This document shows positions 25,400-35,420 of a DNA stretch of 49,763 nucleotides, one piece after another; position 1 is the first letter of the stretch; every line of letters starts with the position of its first letter. The notes below the pieces were generated by a model. The model made no database searches. It was not told the DNA's origin and saw only the letters and a list, made by a program, of their open reading frames with translations. The stretch spans positions 1 to 49,763 of the forward strand of contig NZ_QCZG01000028.1 in the NCBI RefSeq assembly GCF_003097615.1, written 5' to 3'. The DNA is from Pueribacillus theae (lineage in GTDB: Bacteria; Bacillota; Bacilli; Bacillales; UBA6769). A program made the position numbers and the translations under genes.

Positions 25400-26480
25400 T
25401 TGTCACATCTTTGTACAATCCAGAGGCCCTTAACTCGTCCATGAAATGTTCAAATTGTTCAATATCCATTTGTTGTGCCGAATCAGACAATGCCACTGCA
25501 GGATCAGGGTGGACTTCCGCCATCACAATATCAGCACCAATGGCAAGCGCCGCTTTCGCAGTTGGGAGAAGAAGATCACGGCGGCCAGTGGAATGTGTGA
25601 CGTCAACAGCAACAGGTAAATGTGTTTCTTTCTTTAAGATTGGAACGGCTGAGATATCGAGTGTATTTCTCGTTGCTTTCTCGTACGTTCTTATACCTCT
25701 CTCGCAAAGCATGATTTGGCCGTTTCCGTTAGAAATAATGTATTCTGCTGCATTGATGAACTCTTCAATTGTTGCTGAGAGGCCTCTTTTTAATAAAACT
25801 GGTTTGTTCACAGAACCGGCTGCTTTTAGCAGTTCAAAGTTTTGCATATTCCGGGCGCCAATTTGAATCACATCAATGTAATCGAGCGCTTTTTCAATAT
25901 CGTTTGGTGTAACGATTTCGCTGATAACCGCTAAATCTAACTCGTCACCGATTTGTTTTAAGATTTTCAAGCCTTCTTCCCCTAGACCTTGGAAATCGTA
26001 TGGGGATGTTCTAGGCTTATAAGCACCGCCGCGCAAAAATTTAAGCCCTTGCTTTTTGATCGCTTTGGCGACTTCATTGACCTGATCGTAACTTTCGACA
26101 GAACAAGGGCCAGCAATAACGCGCTGAATGCCGTCTCCTACAGTTTCTCCCTTGATCGTAACAATCGTATTTTCAGATTGTTTTTTACGCGATACAAGCA
26201 ATGCTTTCCGGTGGTCATCTTCTTGAAGTTCTAGGCTAGCTTTAAAAATTTCTTTGAAAATATGCTGTAACGTCGATGTTTCAAAAGGGCCTTCGTTTTT
26301 TTCTGCAATTAAATCAAGCATATCCCTTTCCCTCACAGGATCGAAACGATTCACTCCTTGCACCTTTTTAACATTGCCTATTTCTTGAACCAATTCCGCC
26401 CGCTTATTAATAAGTTCCAAAAGCTTAAGGTTTACATCATCAAGCTGTTCCCGCAGCTGTTCAAGTTCAACGTTTCCCAT
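25383..26480 (-). CDS. aroA: Bifunctional chorismate mutase / DAHP synthase
   Basis: A 365-residue fusion. Residues 1-90 are an AroQ-type chorismate mutase ([33 protein letters not shown]). The remainder is a KDPG-aldolase-like DAHP synthase ([79 protein letters not shown]). It condenses PEP and erythrose-4-phosphate at the start of the shikimate pathway; the mutase domain senses chorismate/prephenate in B. subtilis AroA(G). The start MGNVELEQL has GAGGAG upstream; the longer frame has no site. Location next to ccpA is conserved. Confidence 0.95.
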   Translation of the reverse strand: MGNVELEQLREQLDDVNLKLLELINKRAELVQEIGNVKKVQGVNRFDPVRERDMLDLIAEKNEGPFETSTLQHIFKEIFKASLELQEDDHRKALLVSRKKQSENTIVTIKGETVGDGIQRVIAGPCSVESYDQVNEVAKAIKKQGLKFLRGGAYKPRTSPYDFQGLGEEGLKILKQIGDELDLAVISEIVTPNDIEKALDYIDVIQIGARNMQNFELLKAAGSVNKPVLLKRGLSATIEEFINAAEYIISNGNGQIMLCERGIRTYEKATRNTLDISAVPILKKETHLPVAVDVTHSTGRRDLLLPTAKAALAIGADIVMAEVHPDPAVALSDSAQQMDIEQFEHFMDELRASGLYKDVTKSSAV

Positions 26481-26660
26481 TCTTCCCACTCCTCTTTTAT
26501 TTTCTGTCCTCGAACTATTAGGATTAATTATAAACGATACCATTCAGAAAGTCACGAACTTTTTCTTTAATAATTAAACGCTTTTAAGCACTAAAGCAAA
26601 TACCTATTAAACGAGCGAATTTACATCTTTAGGAAATAATGTAGATTGCATGGATCAAAA

Positions 26661-26689
26661 AGAACCGTTAGCACGAATGCAACGGTTCT
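26661..26689 (-). terminator. Terminator of ytxG-ytxH
   Basis: AGAACCGTT / AACGGTTCT perfect 9-base arms, followed on the minus strand by TTTTTGATC. It sits just after the ytxH stop codon. Confidence 0.85.
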
Positions 26690-26695
26690 AACTCA

Positions 26696-27124
26696 TCATT
26701 CATCCATTTTACTTACATCATCTGTTGGGGTGGCTGTTGTATTTGTGGAAACAATCGATTCATTTGAATCTTCGAGAAATGGGTTTTCACTTGTAAGCGG
26801 GCTGCTTCCGCTGTCCATATTCGACTTAATTTGGCCTGTAATATCTTTTACTTTACTGGCCACTTGTGACGATTGATCAGAAACAGTTTTGGCGATATCT
26901 GAAGACTTTTCTTTGGCAACAGAGATCCATTCAGTCCCTTTTTCAACCGCCGTATCCTTAAGCTGCAACGAACGTTCTTTCATTACGCTTGCTTGTTCAT
27001 TTAAATCACTGCGCATCTCTTTCCCTGACTTTGGTGCCAGCAATAAAGCGGATACCGCTCCAACGATGCTTCCTACAATTACACCCGTTAAAAAGTCTTT
27101 GCTTTTTAAATTGTTATCACTCAT
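26696..27124 (-). CDS. ytxH: YtxH-family general stress protein
   Basis: A 142-residue protein with the YtxH N-terminus (SKDFLTGVIVGSIVGAVSALLLAPKSGKEMRSDLNE). This is a glycine-zipper membrane segment at about residues 10-32 followed by the PKSGKE motif. The rest is a long amphipathic helix region and an acidic, serine/threonine-rich tail. AAAGGAGG precedes the ATG. It is co-transcribed with ytxG (24-base gap), as in B. subtilis, where these genes belong to the sigma-B regulon. Molecular function unknown. ytxJ, which follows in B. subtilis, is absent here. Confidence 0.88.
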   Translation of the reverse strand: MSDNNLKSKDFLTGVIVGSIVGAVSALLLAPKSGKEMRSDLNEQASVMKERSLQLKDTAVEKGTEWISVAKEKSSDIAKTVSDQSSQVASKVKDITGQIKSNMDSGSSPLTSENPFLEDSNESIVSTNTTATPTDDVSKMDE

Positions 27125-27148
27125 GAAATAAAGCCTCCTTTAAATAAA

Positions 27149-27595
27149 TTATTTTTCTTCAACCCCTATATATTGATCAGTTGCTTTCTTTTTCACTTTC
27201 CATTGTTGCCAAATCCTCATGAGAGCCCCGGTCCATTCAACAGCCTTTTCGACTTGTTCCGAATATCTTTCGCTCCCTGCTACAACTTGGTTAGAGATGT
27301 TTCGAAACGACTGGTTGAGCGTCCCGAGTGAATTTCCTACATCTTTTACTCGATCAACAACAGAATTTAAAGCTAACGACTTTTCTTGAATATCTTCTGC
27401 AAGCTTATTTGTTTTATGTAAAAGCTCAGTAGTTTCCACAGTAATGCCATTTAGCTGTTTTTCTAAACTGTCCACCGTCGTGGCGACATTATCGAGGGTT
27501 ATTCTTAATGATTTCAATGTTTGCACGATAAATATAACTAATACTGCAAAGGCAACCGCAACAATTAGCGCGCTTATATAGAGAATCCAAATCAA
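27149..27595 (-). CDS. ytxG: DUF948 membrane protein YtxG
   Basis: A 148-residue protein with one N-terminal membrane helix (IWILYISALIVAVAFAVLVIFIVQTLKSL). A coiled-coil-prone DUF948 region follows (TLDNVATTVDSLEKQLNGITVETTELLHKTNKLAEDI). The start codon is TTG with an excellent AAGGAGGTG site. The candidate sigma-B promoter ends only about 15 bases before that site. Function unknown; stress-regulated in B. subtilis. Confidence 0.88.
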   Translation of the reverse strand: MIWILYISALIVAVAFAVLVIFIVQTLKSLRITLDNVATTVDSLEKQLNGITVETTELLHKTNKLAEDIQEKSLALNSVVDRVKDVGNSLGTLNQSFRNISNQVVAGSERYSEQVEKAVEWTGALMRIWQQWKVKKKATDQYIGVEEK

Positions 27596-27622
27596 ATTTA
27601 GTACACCTCCTTACCGTTTCTC

Positions 27623-27648
27623 TTACCCAAAAAATTCTTTTGTAAAAC
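27623..27648 (-). promoter_or_regulatory. Sigma-B promoter of ytxG-ytxH
   Basis: On the minus strand GTTTTA (27648-27643), 14 bases, then GGGTAA (27628-27623): a near-perfect match to the sigma-B consensus GTTTAA-N12-15-GGGTAT. The same operon is sigma-B controlled in B. subtilis. Confidence 0.8.
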
Positions 27649-27795
27649 CTGTACATAATAACTCTATTCGATAAATGCACTTATAATCCTTCTCTTTTTT
27701 ATTTTTCAATAGTATTTTTAGCAAGTATAATGAAAACTATTCGATAGCAAATGTTTCCCACACCTTACGAGAAATTAGAGGCTGGAGAAGTTAAA

Positions 27796-27824
27796 AACTC
27801 GACATTTTGAAAGAATGTCGAGTT
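27796..27824 (-). terminator. murC terminator
   Basis: AACTCGACATT / AATGTCGAGTT perfect 11-base arms with TTTTTAAC following on the minus strand. The remaining part of the 323-base gap between murC and ytxG holds the sigma-B promoter and a repeat copy; the middle (27650-27790) is AT-rich with no clear feature. Confidence 0.88.
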
Positions 27825-27829
27825 CCTTT

Positions 27830-27893
27830 TAAAAAATAAGAAAGCAAATTGGCCATTCATCAATTTAAACCCATCCCACCTCTCACCTTTAGG
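27830..27893 (-). repeat. Box-plus-hairpin repeat, copy 2 (murC 3' untranslated region)
   Basis: Minus-strand reading: GGTGAGAGGTGGGATGGG, then a hairpin AAATTG / CAATTT with GAA in the loop (27867-27847), then GCTTTCTTATTTT. It is shorter than the acuA copy in the box but shows the same order of parts. It lies between the murC stop codon and its terminator. Confidence 0.6.
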
Positions 27894-27918
27894 AAAGAGC
27901 GTCAGCGTTTTTTTTAGC

Positions 27919-29211
27919 TTATAGCTTTTCGTATGCTTTCTGATATTTTTGAATGTCGCCTGCACCCATAAAAATGAGGACGCCGCTATCATGTTTTTTT
28001 AAATCACCGATTGACTCTTCATGGACTAAATGTGAATGTGGAATTTTGTTTTTTAAATCTTCAATGGACAGACTGCCTTCATGCTCCCTTGCTGAGCCAA
28101 AAATATCACATAAGTAAACAGCATCTGCATGTGACAAACTTTCGGCAAATTCGTTCAGGAATGTTTTCGTTCTTGAAAAAGTATGCGGCTGAAAAATAGC
28201 GACAATTTCCTTATCAGGATACTTTTTCTTTGCGGCGTCGATTGTTGCCGTTATTTCTGCTGGATGATGGGCGTAGTCATCAATGAGGATTTGATTATGG
28301 AACACTCTTTCATTAAAACGCCGTTTTACTCCTTTGAATGCTTTAAGCTGTTCTTGAATCTTTTCAATTTCAATTCCCTCATAGTGGCAAAGTGCAATAA
28401 CAGCAAGAGCATTGGAGACATTATGATTTCCATGCATTGGAATTTGAAAAGAACCGTAAAACGTATTACGGACAAACACATCAAAGCTGGTTCCTTGAAC
28501 AGTGGTCGTAATATTACTCGCTTGGAAATCATTTTCCTCATTAAATCCGTAAAAGACAACAGGAACATTCGCCTGGATTTTTTGCAAATAAGGATCATCT
28601 CCGAAAGCAATGATCGCTTTTCCCACTTGTTTAGCCATCTCTTGGAATGCATCAAAAACGTCATCGATGTCCTCGAAATAGTCTGGATGGTCGAAATCAA
28701 TATTCGTCATAATCGCATAATCGGGATGATAAGCTAAAAAATGCCGGCGATATTCACAAGCTTCAAAGACAAAATATTCACTGTTTTCCCTGCCTGCTCC
28801 CGTTCCATCGCCAATCAAATAGGATGTTGATTTTGCATGGCCAAGAACGTGCGTAAGCAGTCCTGTTGTTGATGTTTTTCCATGGCTTCCGGTGACAGCA
28901 ATGCTTGTAAATTTACGTATAAATTCCCCAATAAATTCATGATAACGGTACACTGGAAGATTGCGTTTCTTGGCTTCGACAATTTCAACGTGATCTTCCC
29001 CAAATGCGTTGCCAGCAATTACAATTTGTCCCGTTTTTATATTGTCTTTATCAAATGGAAGGATTGGAATATTTTTTTTCTCTAGGGCTTCCTGTGTAAA
29101 AAAATATTTGCCGATATCTGAGCCTTGAACATTTTCATTCATATCATTTAAAATTTGAGCGAGTGCGCTCATCCCGGTACCTTTTATTCCAACGAAATGG
29201 AATGTCGTCAT
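27919..29211 (-). CDS. murC: UDP-N-acetylmuramate-L-alanine ligase
   Basis: A 430-residue Mur ligase that adds L-Ala to UDP-MurNAc in cytoplasmic peptidoglycan precursor synthesis. The N-terminal [21 protein letters not shown] loop [18 protein letters not shown], central [13 protein letters not shown] and C-terminal [14 protein letters not shown] and [17 protein letters not shown] motifs are all intact. The start MTTFHFVG has GGAGG six bases upstream. Position next to ytxG and sftA matches B. subtilis. Confidence 0.96.
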   Translation of the reverse strand: MTTFHFVGIKGTGMSALAQILNDMNENVQGSDIGKYFFTQEALEKKNIPILPFDKDNIKTGQIVIAGNAFGEDHVEIVEAKKRNLPVYRYHEFIGEFIRKFTSIAVTGSHGKTSTTGLLTHVLGHAKSTSYLIGDGTGAGRENSEYFVFEACEYRRHFLAYHPDYAIMTNIDFDHPDYFEDIDDVFDAFQEMAKQVGKAIIAFGDDPYLQKIQANVPVVFYGFNEENDFQASNITTTVQGTSFDVFVRNTFYGSFQIPMHGNHNVSNALAVIALCHYEGIEIEKIQEQLKAFKGVKRRFNERVFHNQILIDDYAHHPAEITATIDAAKKKYPDKEIVAIFQPHTFSRTKTFLNEFAESLSHADAVYLCDIFGSAREHEGSLSIEDLKNKIPHSHLVHEESIGDLKKHDSGVLIFMGAGDIQKYQKAYEKL

Positions 29212-29329
29212 AATGAACCTCCACAATCAATCTTGTAACAATTTCTCTTGCTGCATCATTCTATGTTTAGTATATGGAATCGACCCAAAAATTGCTAATA
29301 TACGTTCTATTACGGTTTTTGGCATCTGG

Positions 29330-29389
29330 CTTTTCATGATAGAAATCGGTCGCCGATTTCATCCAGCCCCGCCTCCGGCACCTGACTTC
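29330..29389 (-). repeat. Box-plus-hairpin repeat, divergent copy 3 (gap before murC)
   Basis: Minus-strand reading: GAAGTCAGGTGCCGGAGGC, GGGGCTGG, then a perfect 8-base-arm hairpin GAAATCGG / CCGATTTC (29360-29342) with a three-base loop. The box resembles the 38384-38448 copy, while the stem sequence is different but still fully paired. The rest of the 284-base gap shows no gene. Confidence 0.5.
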
Positions 29390-29495
29390 ATAGACCATAC
29401 GGCTTTCTTCAATGAGGACAATTATAGCAAATAAACGATCGGCCGACCATACAAATATGTATAAGAGGCTACCCGAATTCAATCCAACAAGCGCA

Positions 29496-30599
29496 TTATA
29501 AGTCCACCTTTTCCAATCTTGGGTTTGGGCGGTATTTCCTTCCCGCTTTCGCTTGCGGTTCACCGTTTAACAATACATTATCTCCTGTAAAGCCGATGTT
29601 GATTTTAAGCAGACTGCTCCCGACGCCGTACATATCGACCGGGACATTTTTCTTTTCAAATTCCAATATTCTCTCTTCATTAAACCCGCCGCTTGCAACA
29701 ATTTTTACATGATTAAAACCTTCCGCATCCAATGCTTTGCGGAGCGCAAAAATAAGTTCAGGACTGACGCCTCTTGGATCAAAGCTGCCAAGCATTTCCT
29801 GGTTTCGGCAAAAAAATTGATCAACCATTGTTCTGGATGTATCTACACGTACAGCTTTTAATTTCTCTTTAAATTCACGTGCCACCCGAAGGGAATCAGT
29901 GATGACATCATTATTATAATCAACGAGTGCCATTAATTCGTCTTCAGGGAAAGTCTTGTAATAGGCCTTCGTCGCTTCCACAACGTCCCCTTGAAAAAGC
30001 TGAATCAATGCATGCGGCATCGTCCCCATTCCTTCTTTCCCCCACCACTCGTTCATGGCGTGGGTCGCTTGGGCGGTGGAGCCTCCAATATATGCCGCGT
30101 AGCCATCGCCTGCTTGCTGGGTGAAATGGTCGTCTCTGTCTCCCATAAAAATAATCGGCTTTTGAATGCCGGAATAAGAGGCTGCTTTTGATACTTTATA
30201 AACATTGGTAGCTACTGATGTTCTTCTTGCAAGAATGCCATCAATCATTCCCTCAAGAAAGCCAAAATTTTGATAAGGCCCGGAAATTGTCATGACCGTT
30301 TCAAAAGCAGAAATTTTATCCCCATCTTTTAATGACATCACTTCGAGTTCATCAGTATTTTTTGCGAACGTTTGGACGAGTGCAATCGCTTCATCTGTAC
30401 CACATAACACAGCATCATCCGTTTTTTGAAAAAATTGCATCGTTACGTTTGCATTGGGACGATGAAGCCTCGCGATTTCACTCGTTTTCAAAAAATAAAC
30501 AGCTGAAAACCAACCCTCTCCAACCCTGCTATCAAATTTGAACGTTTTATTCGTTAGGCGCTTAATTTTTCCTTTAAGCTTTAGTTCGATTTCTTTCAT
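29496..30599 (-). CDS. pncB: Nicotinate phosphoribosyltransferase
   Basis: A 367-residue enzyme of the short bacterial nicotinate phosphoribosyltransferase group, which makes nicotinate mononucleotide from nicotinate and PRPP for NAD salvage. Diagnostic segments are FDSRVGEGWFSAVYFLKT, ARRTSVATNVYKVSKAAS, GDRDDHFTQQAGDGYAAYIGG, SFDPRGVSPELIFALRKALD and IVASGGFNEERI. The start MKEIELKLKG follows AAGGAG/GGAG; a TTG 39 bases further upstream is possible. It is shorter than the 490-residue B. subtilis YueK type. It is not part of the B. subtilis murC-sftA order, so it has moved in here. Confidence 0.85.
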   Translation of the reverse strand: MKEIELKLKGKIKRLTNKTFKFDSRVGEGWFSAVYFLKTSEIARLHRPNANVTMQFFQKTDDAVLCGTDEAIALVQTFAKNTDELEVMSLKDGDKISAFETVMTISGPYQNFGFLEGMIDGILARRTSVATNVYKVSKAASYSGIQKPIIFMGDRDDHFTQQAGDGYAAYIGGSTAQATHAMNEWWGKEGMGTMPHALIQLFQGDVVEATKAYYKTFPEDELMALVDYNNDVITDSLRVAREFKEKLKAVRVDTSRTMVDQFFCRNQEMLGSFDPRGVSPELIFALRKALDAEGFNHVKIVASGGFNEERILEFEKKNVPVDMYGVGSSLLKINIGFTGDNVLLNGEPQAKAGRKYRPNPRLEKVDL

Positions 30600-30704
30600 T
30601 CTCCAACTGTTCTCCTTATATACGATTTCCGATTGCAATTCTTCTTAATCATAGTAAACGAACCGTTAGAAAACAAGGTTTATTTAGGTAACTGCCACAC
30701 CAGT

Positions 30705-32840
30705 CTATGCTTGCTTGCTCATTCTTTCGAGAAACTCTTGCTTTGTCATTAACAGTTTTCTAGGTTTGCTTCCATTTGCTTTTGATACAAGGCCGCTTTC
30801 TTCCATCAAGTCAATTAATCTTGCGGCACGATTATAGCCAATCCGGAACCGTCGTTGAAGGCTTGAAGATGAAGCCGCGCCTTGTTCGAAAATAAACTCG
30901 CATGCCTCTTCAAACAGTTCATCTTCATGCTCATCACTGGAGTGGGATGTTAATTCATCCATCTCAATCATATAATTTGGTTTTCGCTGTTTTTTTATAA
31001 ATTCTGTAATCCGATCTATCTCTTCGTCAGAAACAAAGTTGCCTTGCAATCTGATTGGTTTAGGGGAGCCATTTTCCATGAAAAGCATATCCCCTTTTCC
31101 GAGAAGCTTTTCAGCTCCACTGGCATCAAGGATTGTTCTCGAATCGACTTGGGATGAAACTGAAAATGCAATCCTTGTCGGGATATTTGCCTTAATTAAT
31201 CCTGTGATCACATCAACAGACGGGCGCTGTGTCGCTACTAAAAGGTGGATGCCGCACGCTCTTGCCTTTTGGGCGATGCGGCAGATGGCGTCTTCCACTT
31301 CTTGTGGGGATACCATCATCAGATCGGCAAGCTCATCAATAATAATGACGATGTAAGGCATTTTTTCATCGTTGTTTTTATTCTTTTTAATGCTTTCATT
31401 ATAGCGATCGATATCTCTCACTTTTAACTTGGCAAACTTTTTATACCGCAGCTCCATTTCTTCCACTGCCCATTTAAGCGCAAGCGTTGCGTCTTTCACA
31501 TCTGTCACCACAGGGGTAACGAGATGGGGAAGTTCGTTATATGGCGCAAGTTCAACGACTTTCGGATCAATCAGCAAGAGCTTGACATCATCCGGATTGG
31601 CTTTGTATAAAAGGCTCGCCAAGATCGCGTTAATGCACACGCTTTTTCCTGAACCCGTCGCACCGGCAATTAATCCGTGCGGCATTTTTCTTAAATCAGT
31701 AACAACCGGCGCTCCCGAAATATCGACACCGAGTGCGGCAGCAAGCGGAGAAGAATGTTTTTGAAAAGCTTGGCTCTCAAGAATATCCCTTAATCCTACA
31801 GGCTGGCTTGAGCGGTTGGGGACTTCAATGCCGATTGCGTTTCTTCCAGGTATCGGTGCTTCAATCCGTATTTCTTTTGCCGACAAACTAAGCTTAATAT
31901 CATCCGATAAATTTGTAATCTTGCTCACTTTTACACCCGGACTCGGTTGAACTTCAAACCTTGTGACAGACGGCCCTTTAACCGCATTGACGACAACTGC
32001 ATTCACATTGAAATTTTTAAACGTTTCATTTAGCAGCTTTTTCTGTTCTTCCAACCATGGTAAACTATCCTCTTTCTTCCGGACAGGTGAATCCAGCAAT
32101 TGCAATTTCGGAAAATAGTAAATGCGGCTGCGATCAGCCTTGAACATCATCACATTATACGGAACAGGTGCCGGTTGATTTTGAACAGGTACACTTTGGC
32201 CAATTCTGGAAGCATTTGCTTTAGGCAACTCATTTTTCGCCTGGCTATTTCTTAAAGGAGTTGCGTTTTGCAATTCTTTTTCCTCTGGGCCATGTGCTCT
32301 ATTTTCTTCAGTTTTTAATTCTTCGTTGATTTCATTAGACTCTTTTTCAGCATTCAATTGGACATTGTTACGTCCGCCCTTCTCTTCATCAACAGGTTCT
32401 GCTTCCTGAATGATAGGCTGAAGACTTTCGTCCTCAGCTTCCTCATCATTCACTTCATGAATCGTTGGTTCGCCCATTTCTTCGTTTGCCTGTTTTTCCT
32501 TAGTTGGGAATGGCTCGAATGTGTAACGCTCTCCGAAACCAAAAATAGGCGAAGGGACATTTGAAACTTTGAAATCCTTCCCTCCGAATTTTTCTTTTTC
32601 TTGTTGTGAAGGCATTTTTCGATGGGTATGGAAACTTTTCTCGTCAGTTTGCGCCTTTTCTTTATCTGGTATGAGAGGAAAACGAAAGTTGCCTTTTGGA
32701 TATTCGTGAATCACTTTTGCATTATTTTCGTGTTCTGAGATTGGAAATCTTCTGGGCCGGATGCTCTGTCTTTCAGGTCCGTCTTCCTCCTCCTCATCGC
32801 CAAACATGAGTTTCCATAGTTTTTTCCACCATTTTTCCAT
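30705..32840 (-). CDS. sftA: DNA translocase SftA (soluble FtsK/SpoIIIE family)
   Basis: A 711-residue protein without membrane helices. It has an acidic N-terminus, a long Glu/Asn/Gln-rich linker (about 20-230), then the FtsK motor. Walker A is [15 protein letters not shown], Walker [15 protein letters not shown], and [23 protein letters not shown] is conserved. The C-terminal gamma winged helix ([37 protein letters not shown]) recognises orienting DNA sequences in relatives. SftA clears chromosome ends from the closing septum in B. subtilis. This version is considerably shorter than the roughly 950-residue B. subtilis protein, mainly in the linker. AAAGGAGGTG precedes the ATG. Confidence 0.92.
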   Translation of the reverse strand: MEKWWKKLWKLMFGDEEEEDGPERQSIRPRRFPISEHENNAKVIHEYPKGNFRFPLIPDKEKAQTDEKSFHTHRKMPSQQEKEKFGGKDFKVSNVPSPIFGFGERYTFEPFPTKEKQANEEMGEPTIHEVNDEEAEDESLQPIIQEAEPVDEEKGGRNNVQLNAEKESNEINEELKTEENRAHGPEEKELQNATPLRNSQAKNELPKANASRIGQSVPVQNQPAPVPYNVMMFKADRSRIYYFPKLQLLDSPVRKKEDSLPWLEEQKKLLNETFKNFNVNAVVVNAVKGPSVTRFEVQPSPGVKVSKITNLSDDIKLSLSAKEIRIEAPIPGRNAIGIEVPNRSSQPVGLRDILESQAFQKHSSPLAAALGVDISGAPVVTDLRKMPHGLIAGATGSGKSVCINAILASLLYKANPDDVKLLLIDPKVVELAPYNELPHLVTPVVTDVKDATLALKWAVEEMELRYKKFAKLKVRDIDRYNESIKKNKNNDEKMPYIVIIIDELADLMMVSPQEVEDAICRIAQKARACGIHLLVATQRPSVDVITGLIKANIPTRIAFSVSSQVDSRTILDASGAEKLLGKGDMLFMENGSPKPIRLQGNFVSDEEIDRITEFIKKQRKPNYMIEMDELTSHSSDEHEDELFEEACEFIFEQGAASSSSLQRRFRIGYNRAARLIDLMEESGLVSKANGSKPRKLLMTKQEFLERMSKQA

Positions 32841-32887
32841 GGGCCTTCACCTCCTTTTTCTCTCTGTCCTTAAAGGTAATTCATCTG

Positions 32888-33691
32888 TTATTTATCTTTT
32901 TGGGGTCGGTTTTTAGCTAAAATAAAGATAGGTTCAAGTTCCCCGCCATTGTACAAAAATGGCAAAGCTGTTATTGGCACTCTTCCACTCGCAAAAAAGG
33001 ACATTGTCATTTGTCCAAGCACATCGTAGCCTGTGTCGTTATGTATATCGGCAAAGATTAAAACATCTTGATGGGGTACAGCGATTGCCAATGTTCCTTC
33101 AGCTTTTTCCGCCATTGATTCCAGCAATGGCTGATTTAAAATTCTGCTAGCATCGTATCCATCATTCGTGTTTAAAAAATAAAACGTATTTCCCGCAACT
33201 GTATCCTCTCTCAATTTTACGTCAAGCGAACGCAAATTAAATCGCGCTGCCTCCTTAATCATTGATTCTTCCCAACCTTCTTCTTTAAGCAGCCCTTCGT
33301 CAATTAATCGATAAGATTTTCCAAGATCAAGCGCATAGAATATCGCCGTTTCAGCTGTATGCTTATCATGGATTAGCTTTTTCCCTGCATTTGATTCAGT
33401 TGGGAAAGAAGTTGAACGGATAACAGGAAAAATGGCTTTTTCTTTTCCTGAAAGCCGCTGCTCTTCATTCATTGCTTTCATCGCTTCTTCAATATGTTCA
33501 ATCAACTCATCAAAATATGTATCTTTATTTTCTTCCCACTTCGTAAGTAAACCATTTAAAGAAAGGGTCATTCCTTTTTTCGTATGAATATCTTCAATTC
33601 GCATCGTTTCGTCATTTTTATTATAGCTAAACCGCCATTCGGAACGAGAAAGGCGCTTTTCAATTTTTCGTTTCATTTCAATTGGCTTCAA
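32888..33691 (-). CDS. ytpQ: DUF1444 family protein YtpQ
   Basis: A 267-residue cytoplasmic protein. Segments such as FPVIRSTSFPTES, DKHTAETAIFYALDLGKSYRLIDEGLL, FNLRSLDVKLREDTVAGNTFYFLNTNDGYDASRILN and AVPHQDVLIFADIHNDTGYDVLGQMTMSFFASG match the DUF1444 (UPF0354) family, as in B. subtilis YtpQ. The TTG start has GGGAGGTG seven bases before it. Function unknown. In B. subtilis ytpR separates it from the sftA locus and ytpP follows; neither is here. Confidence 0.88.
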   Translation of the reverse strand: MKPIEMKRKIEKRLSRSEWRFSYNKNDETMRIEDIHTKKGMTLSLNGLLTKWEENKDTYFDELIEHIEEAMKAMNEEQRLSGKEKAIFPVIRSTSFPTESNAGKKLIHDKHTAETAIFYALDLGKSYRLIDEGLLKEEGWEESMIKEAARFNLRSLDVKLREDTVAGNTFYFLNTNDGYDASRILNQPLLESMAEKAEGTLAIAVPHQDVLIFADIHNDTGYDVLGQMTMSFFASGRVPITALPFLYNGGELEPIFILAKNRPQKDK

Positions 33692-33738
33692 TGGTTTCCA
33701 CCTCCCAACATGAAAGTTCGGTTCTACCGGGATAGAAA

Positions 33739-33763
33739 AGCCTCCATTTTTTTAATGGAGGCT
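33739..33763 (-). terminator. Terminator-like hairpin upstream of ytpQ
   Basis: AGCCTCCATT / AATGGAGGCT perfect 10-base arms with TTTTCTAT following on the minus strand. Together with the hairpin at 33866 it would stop transcription coming from the symporter genes. Confidence 0.75.
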
Positions 33764-33865
33764 GACGTTCATTATTTTTTATTTTACTACCATTATCCCA
33801 ACAATTCCACTTATCCCACATTAAAAATGCATTAAGAAAGATTTCAATAAAGCAAAATATAAAAA

Positions 33866-33900
33866 CAGACAATGATCGCTGAAGAGCGTATCAATGTCTG
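33866..33900 (-). terminator. Terminator of the symporter operon
   Basis: CAGACATTGATACGC pairs imperfectly with GCGATCATTGTCTG, followed on the minus strand by TTTTTATATTTTG. It lies directly after the symporter stop codon. Confidence 0.7.
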
Positions 33901-33913
33901 AAAAATTTCATCA

Positions 33914-35419
33914 TTAAACGATTTTCCCATGATTCGAAAGTGCAGTTTTCCTTTTTTTATTGCGAAGTTCTGAATTTAGATCATGAATAAAGTGATTCGC
34001 CTTTTCAGTGGGTGCTGAGGTAACAGCACTAACAGCGATAAATAGAACAATTGAGAGAAGAAATCCCCAAACGCCTGAACCGTAGCCAAACGGCTTGATT
34101 TTCGTTAACTCGAGAAAGGCAACTAATAAGCCGCTCAATACAACACTTGTAAGCACGCCTGCAGCCGTTCCTCTTTTCCAAAAAAACACGCCAACATAGG
34201 CAGGTACGATGACGAGTAATCCTGCTGATGCAGAAACGGAAAGAACTGCAATTAGATCCAGCTGCAACTGGGCAAATAGGTAAGCCAGTATTGTGATGAT
34301 TGGAATGACGATTTTCCCAACCAATAATTGGCGCTTGTCTGTTGCATGTTTCGCTGCATTTCGGTATACATCCCTTGAAATCAATGAAGATAGCGTTAAA
34401 ATAATCGAATCAATTGTCGAGATGGCTGCCGCCATTATCCCAAGCATGACAACCAGCGCTAACACAGGCGGAACAACATCAGACGACAATAGCGTTGGTG
34501 TTGCAAGGTCAGCATTTTCCAGGTTAGGAAACTTGATTAGTGCTGCGTAACCCCAAATGATTGAAACTAATGTATAAATGAATCCAAAAACGAGAAACCC
34601 TAAGAGCATCCTTCGCATGCTTGAGAAAGAGGCTGGCATGTACAACCGCTGGCTCACTTGTGGATTTGAAATACAGAAAAAAATCCATGGCAATGTTAAA
34701 CTTAAAAATGTAGGAAAGCTAAAGAATCCTTTACCAGGCACTGCTAATGAACCTGGATGGTCAGTAGCCAATGTATTGAAAAATGTTCCAAACCCACCCA
34801 ATGTACTAATAACGATAAGGACTACTAATGTTGCAGTCACAATCATCACAATCGCCTGAAGAGCATCTGTCCACATAACCGAGCGAATTCCCGCAATCAT
34901 CGTAAACACAATCGCTAAAATGGCCGCAATCGTTACACCTGTCGTAAACGAAATGACATTATCTGACATACTTGAAAGCAAATAGCCGACACCTGTAAGT
35001 TGTACAGCAGAATAAGGGATAAGAAAAATACAACTTGCAAGGGAAGTAACAACAGCGACCGCCTTACTATTATAGCGATCCCCTAACATTTCAGTTGGGG
35101 TAACATACCCATATTTTTTACCTGCCAACCAAAAGCGCGGGCCAAAAAAAACAATTAAACTTACTCCAGCTAAATAAATCAATTCGAAACCGAGCGCACC
35201 AACCCCGCCAGCATAAGTTAATCCAGCAAGGCCTACGAGCATAAACGCACTATACGTTGTCGCACTGTAACTTAACGCTGAAACAAAGCCTCCCATTTTC
35301 CGGTTGCCAAGAAAATAATCTGTCATGTCAACTGCCTTGCCGGTTCTGGAGTAATAAGCTAATACAAGTGAAACGATGACATAAATTGCAACTCCCCACC
35401 AAACCATTGCTGCCGTCAA
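33914..35419 (-). CDS. Sodium:solute symporter family (SSF) transporter
   Basis: A 501-residue polytopic membrane protein with about 13 helices. SSF features are the N-terminal DYFLGNRKMGGFVSALSYSATTYSAFMLVGLAGLTYAGGVGALGFE and the sodium-site region ISTIDSIILTLSSLISRDVYR. The TTG start is chosen because GGAG lies eight bases upstream. It is separated from the stop of the small upstream gene by a single base, so the two are translationally coupled. Substrate unknown (family members carry proline, pantothenate, acetate, sugars and others). It is not part of the B. subtilis order at this place. Confidence 0.88.
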   Translation of the reverse strand: MTAAMVWWGVAIYVIVSLVLAYYSRTGKAVDMTDYFLGNRKMGGFVSALSYSATTYSAFMLVGLAGLTYAGGVGALGFELIYLAGVSLIVFFGPRFWLAGKKYGYVTPTEMLGDRYNSKAVAVVTSLASCIFLIPYSAVQLTGVGYLLSSMSDNVISFTTGVTIAAILAIVFTMIAGIRSVMWTDALQAIVMIVTATLVVLIVISTLGGFGTFFNTLATDHPGSLAVPGKGFFSFPTFLSLTLPWIFFCISNPQVSQRLYMPASFSSMRRMLLGFLVFGFIYTLVSIIWGYAALIKFPNLENADLATPTLLSSDVVPPVLALVVMLGIMAAAISTIDSIILTLSSLISRDVYRNAAKHATDKRQLLVGKIVIPIITILAYLFAQLQLDLIAVLSVSASAGLLVIVPAYVGVFFWKRGTAAGVLTSVVLSGLLVAFLELTKIKPFGYGSGVWGFLLSIVLFIAVSAVTSAPTEKANHFIHDLNSELRNKKRKTALSNHGKIV

Positions 35420-35420
35420 C

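Noticed and set aside
29267-29563. 98-residue minus-strand frame between pncB and murC
   Set aside because: It overlaps the pncB 3' end in another frame, contains the hairpin repeat, and has no start signal.
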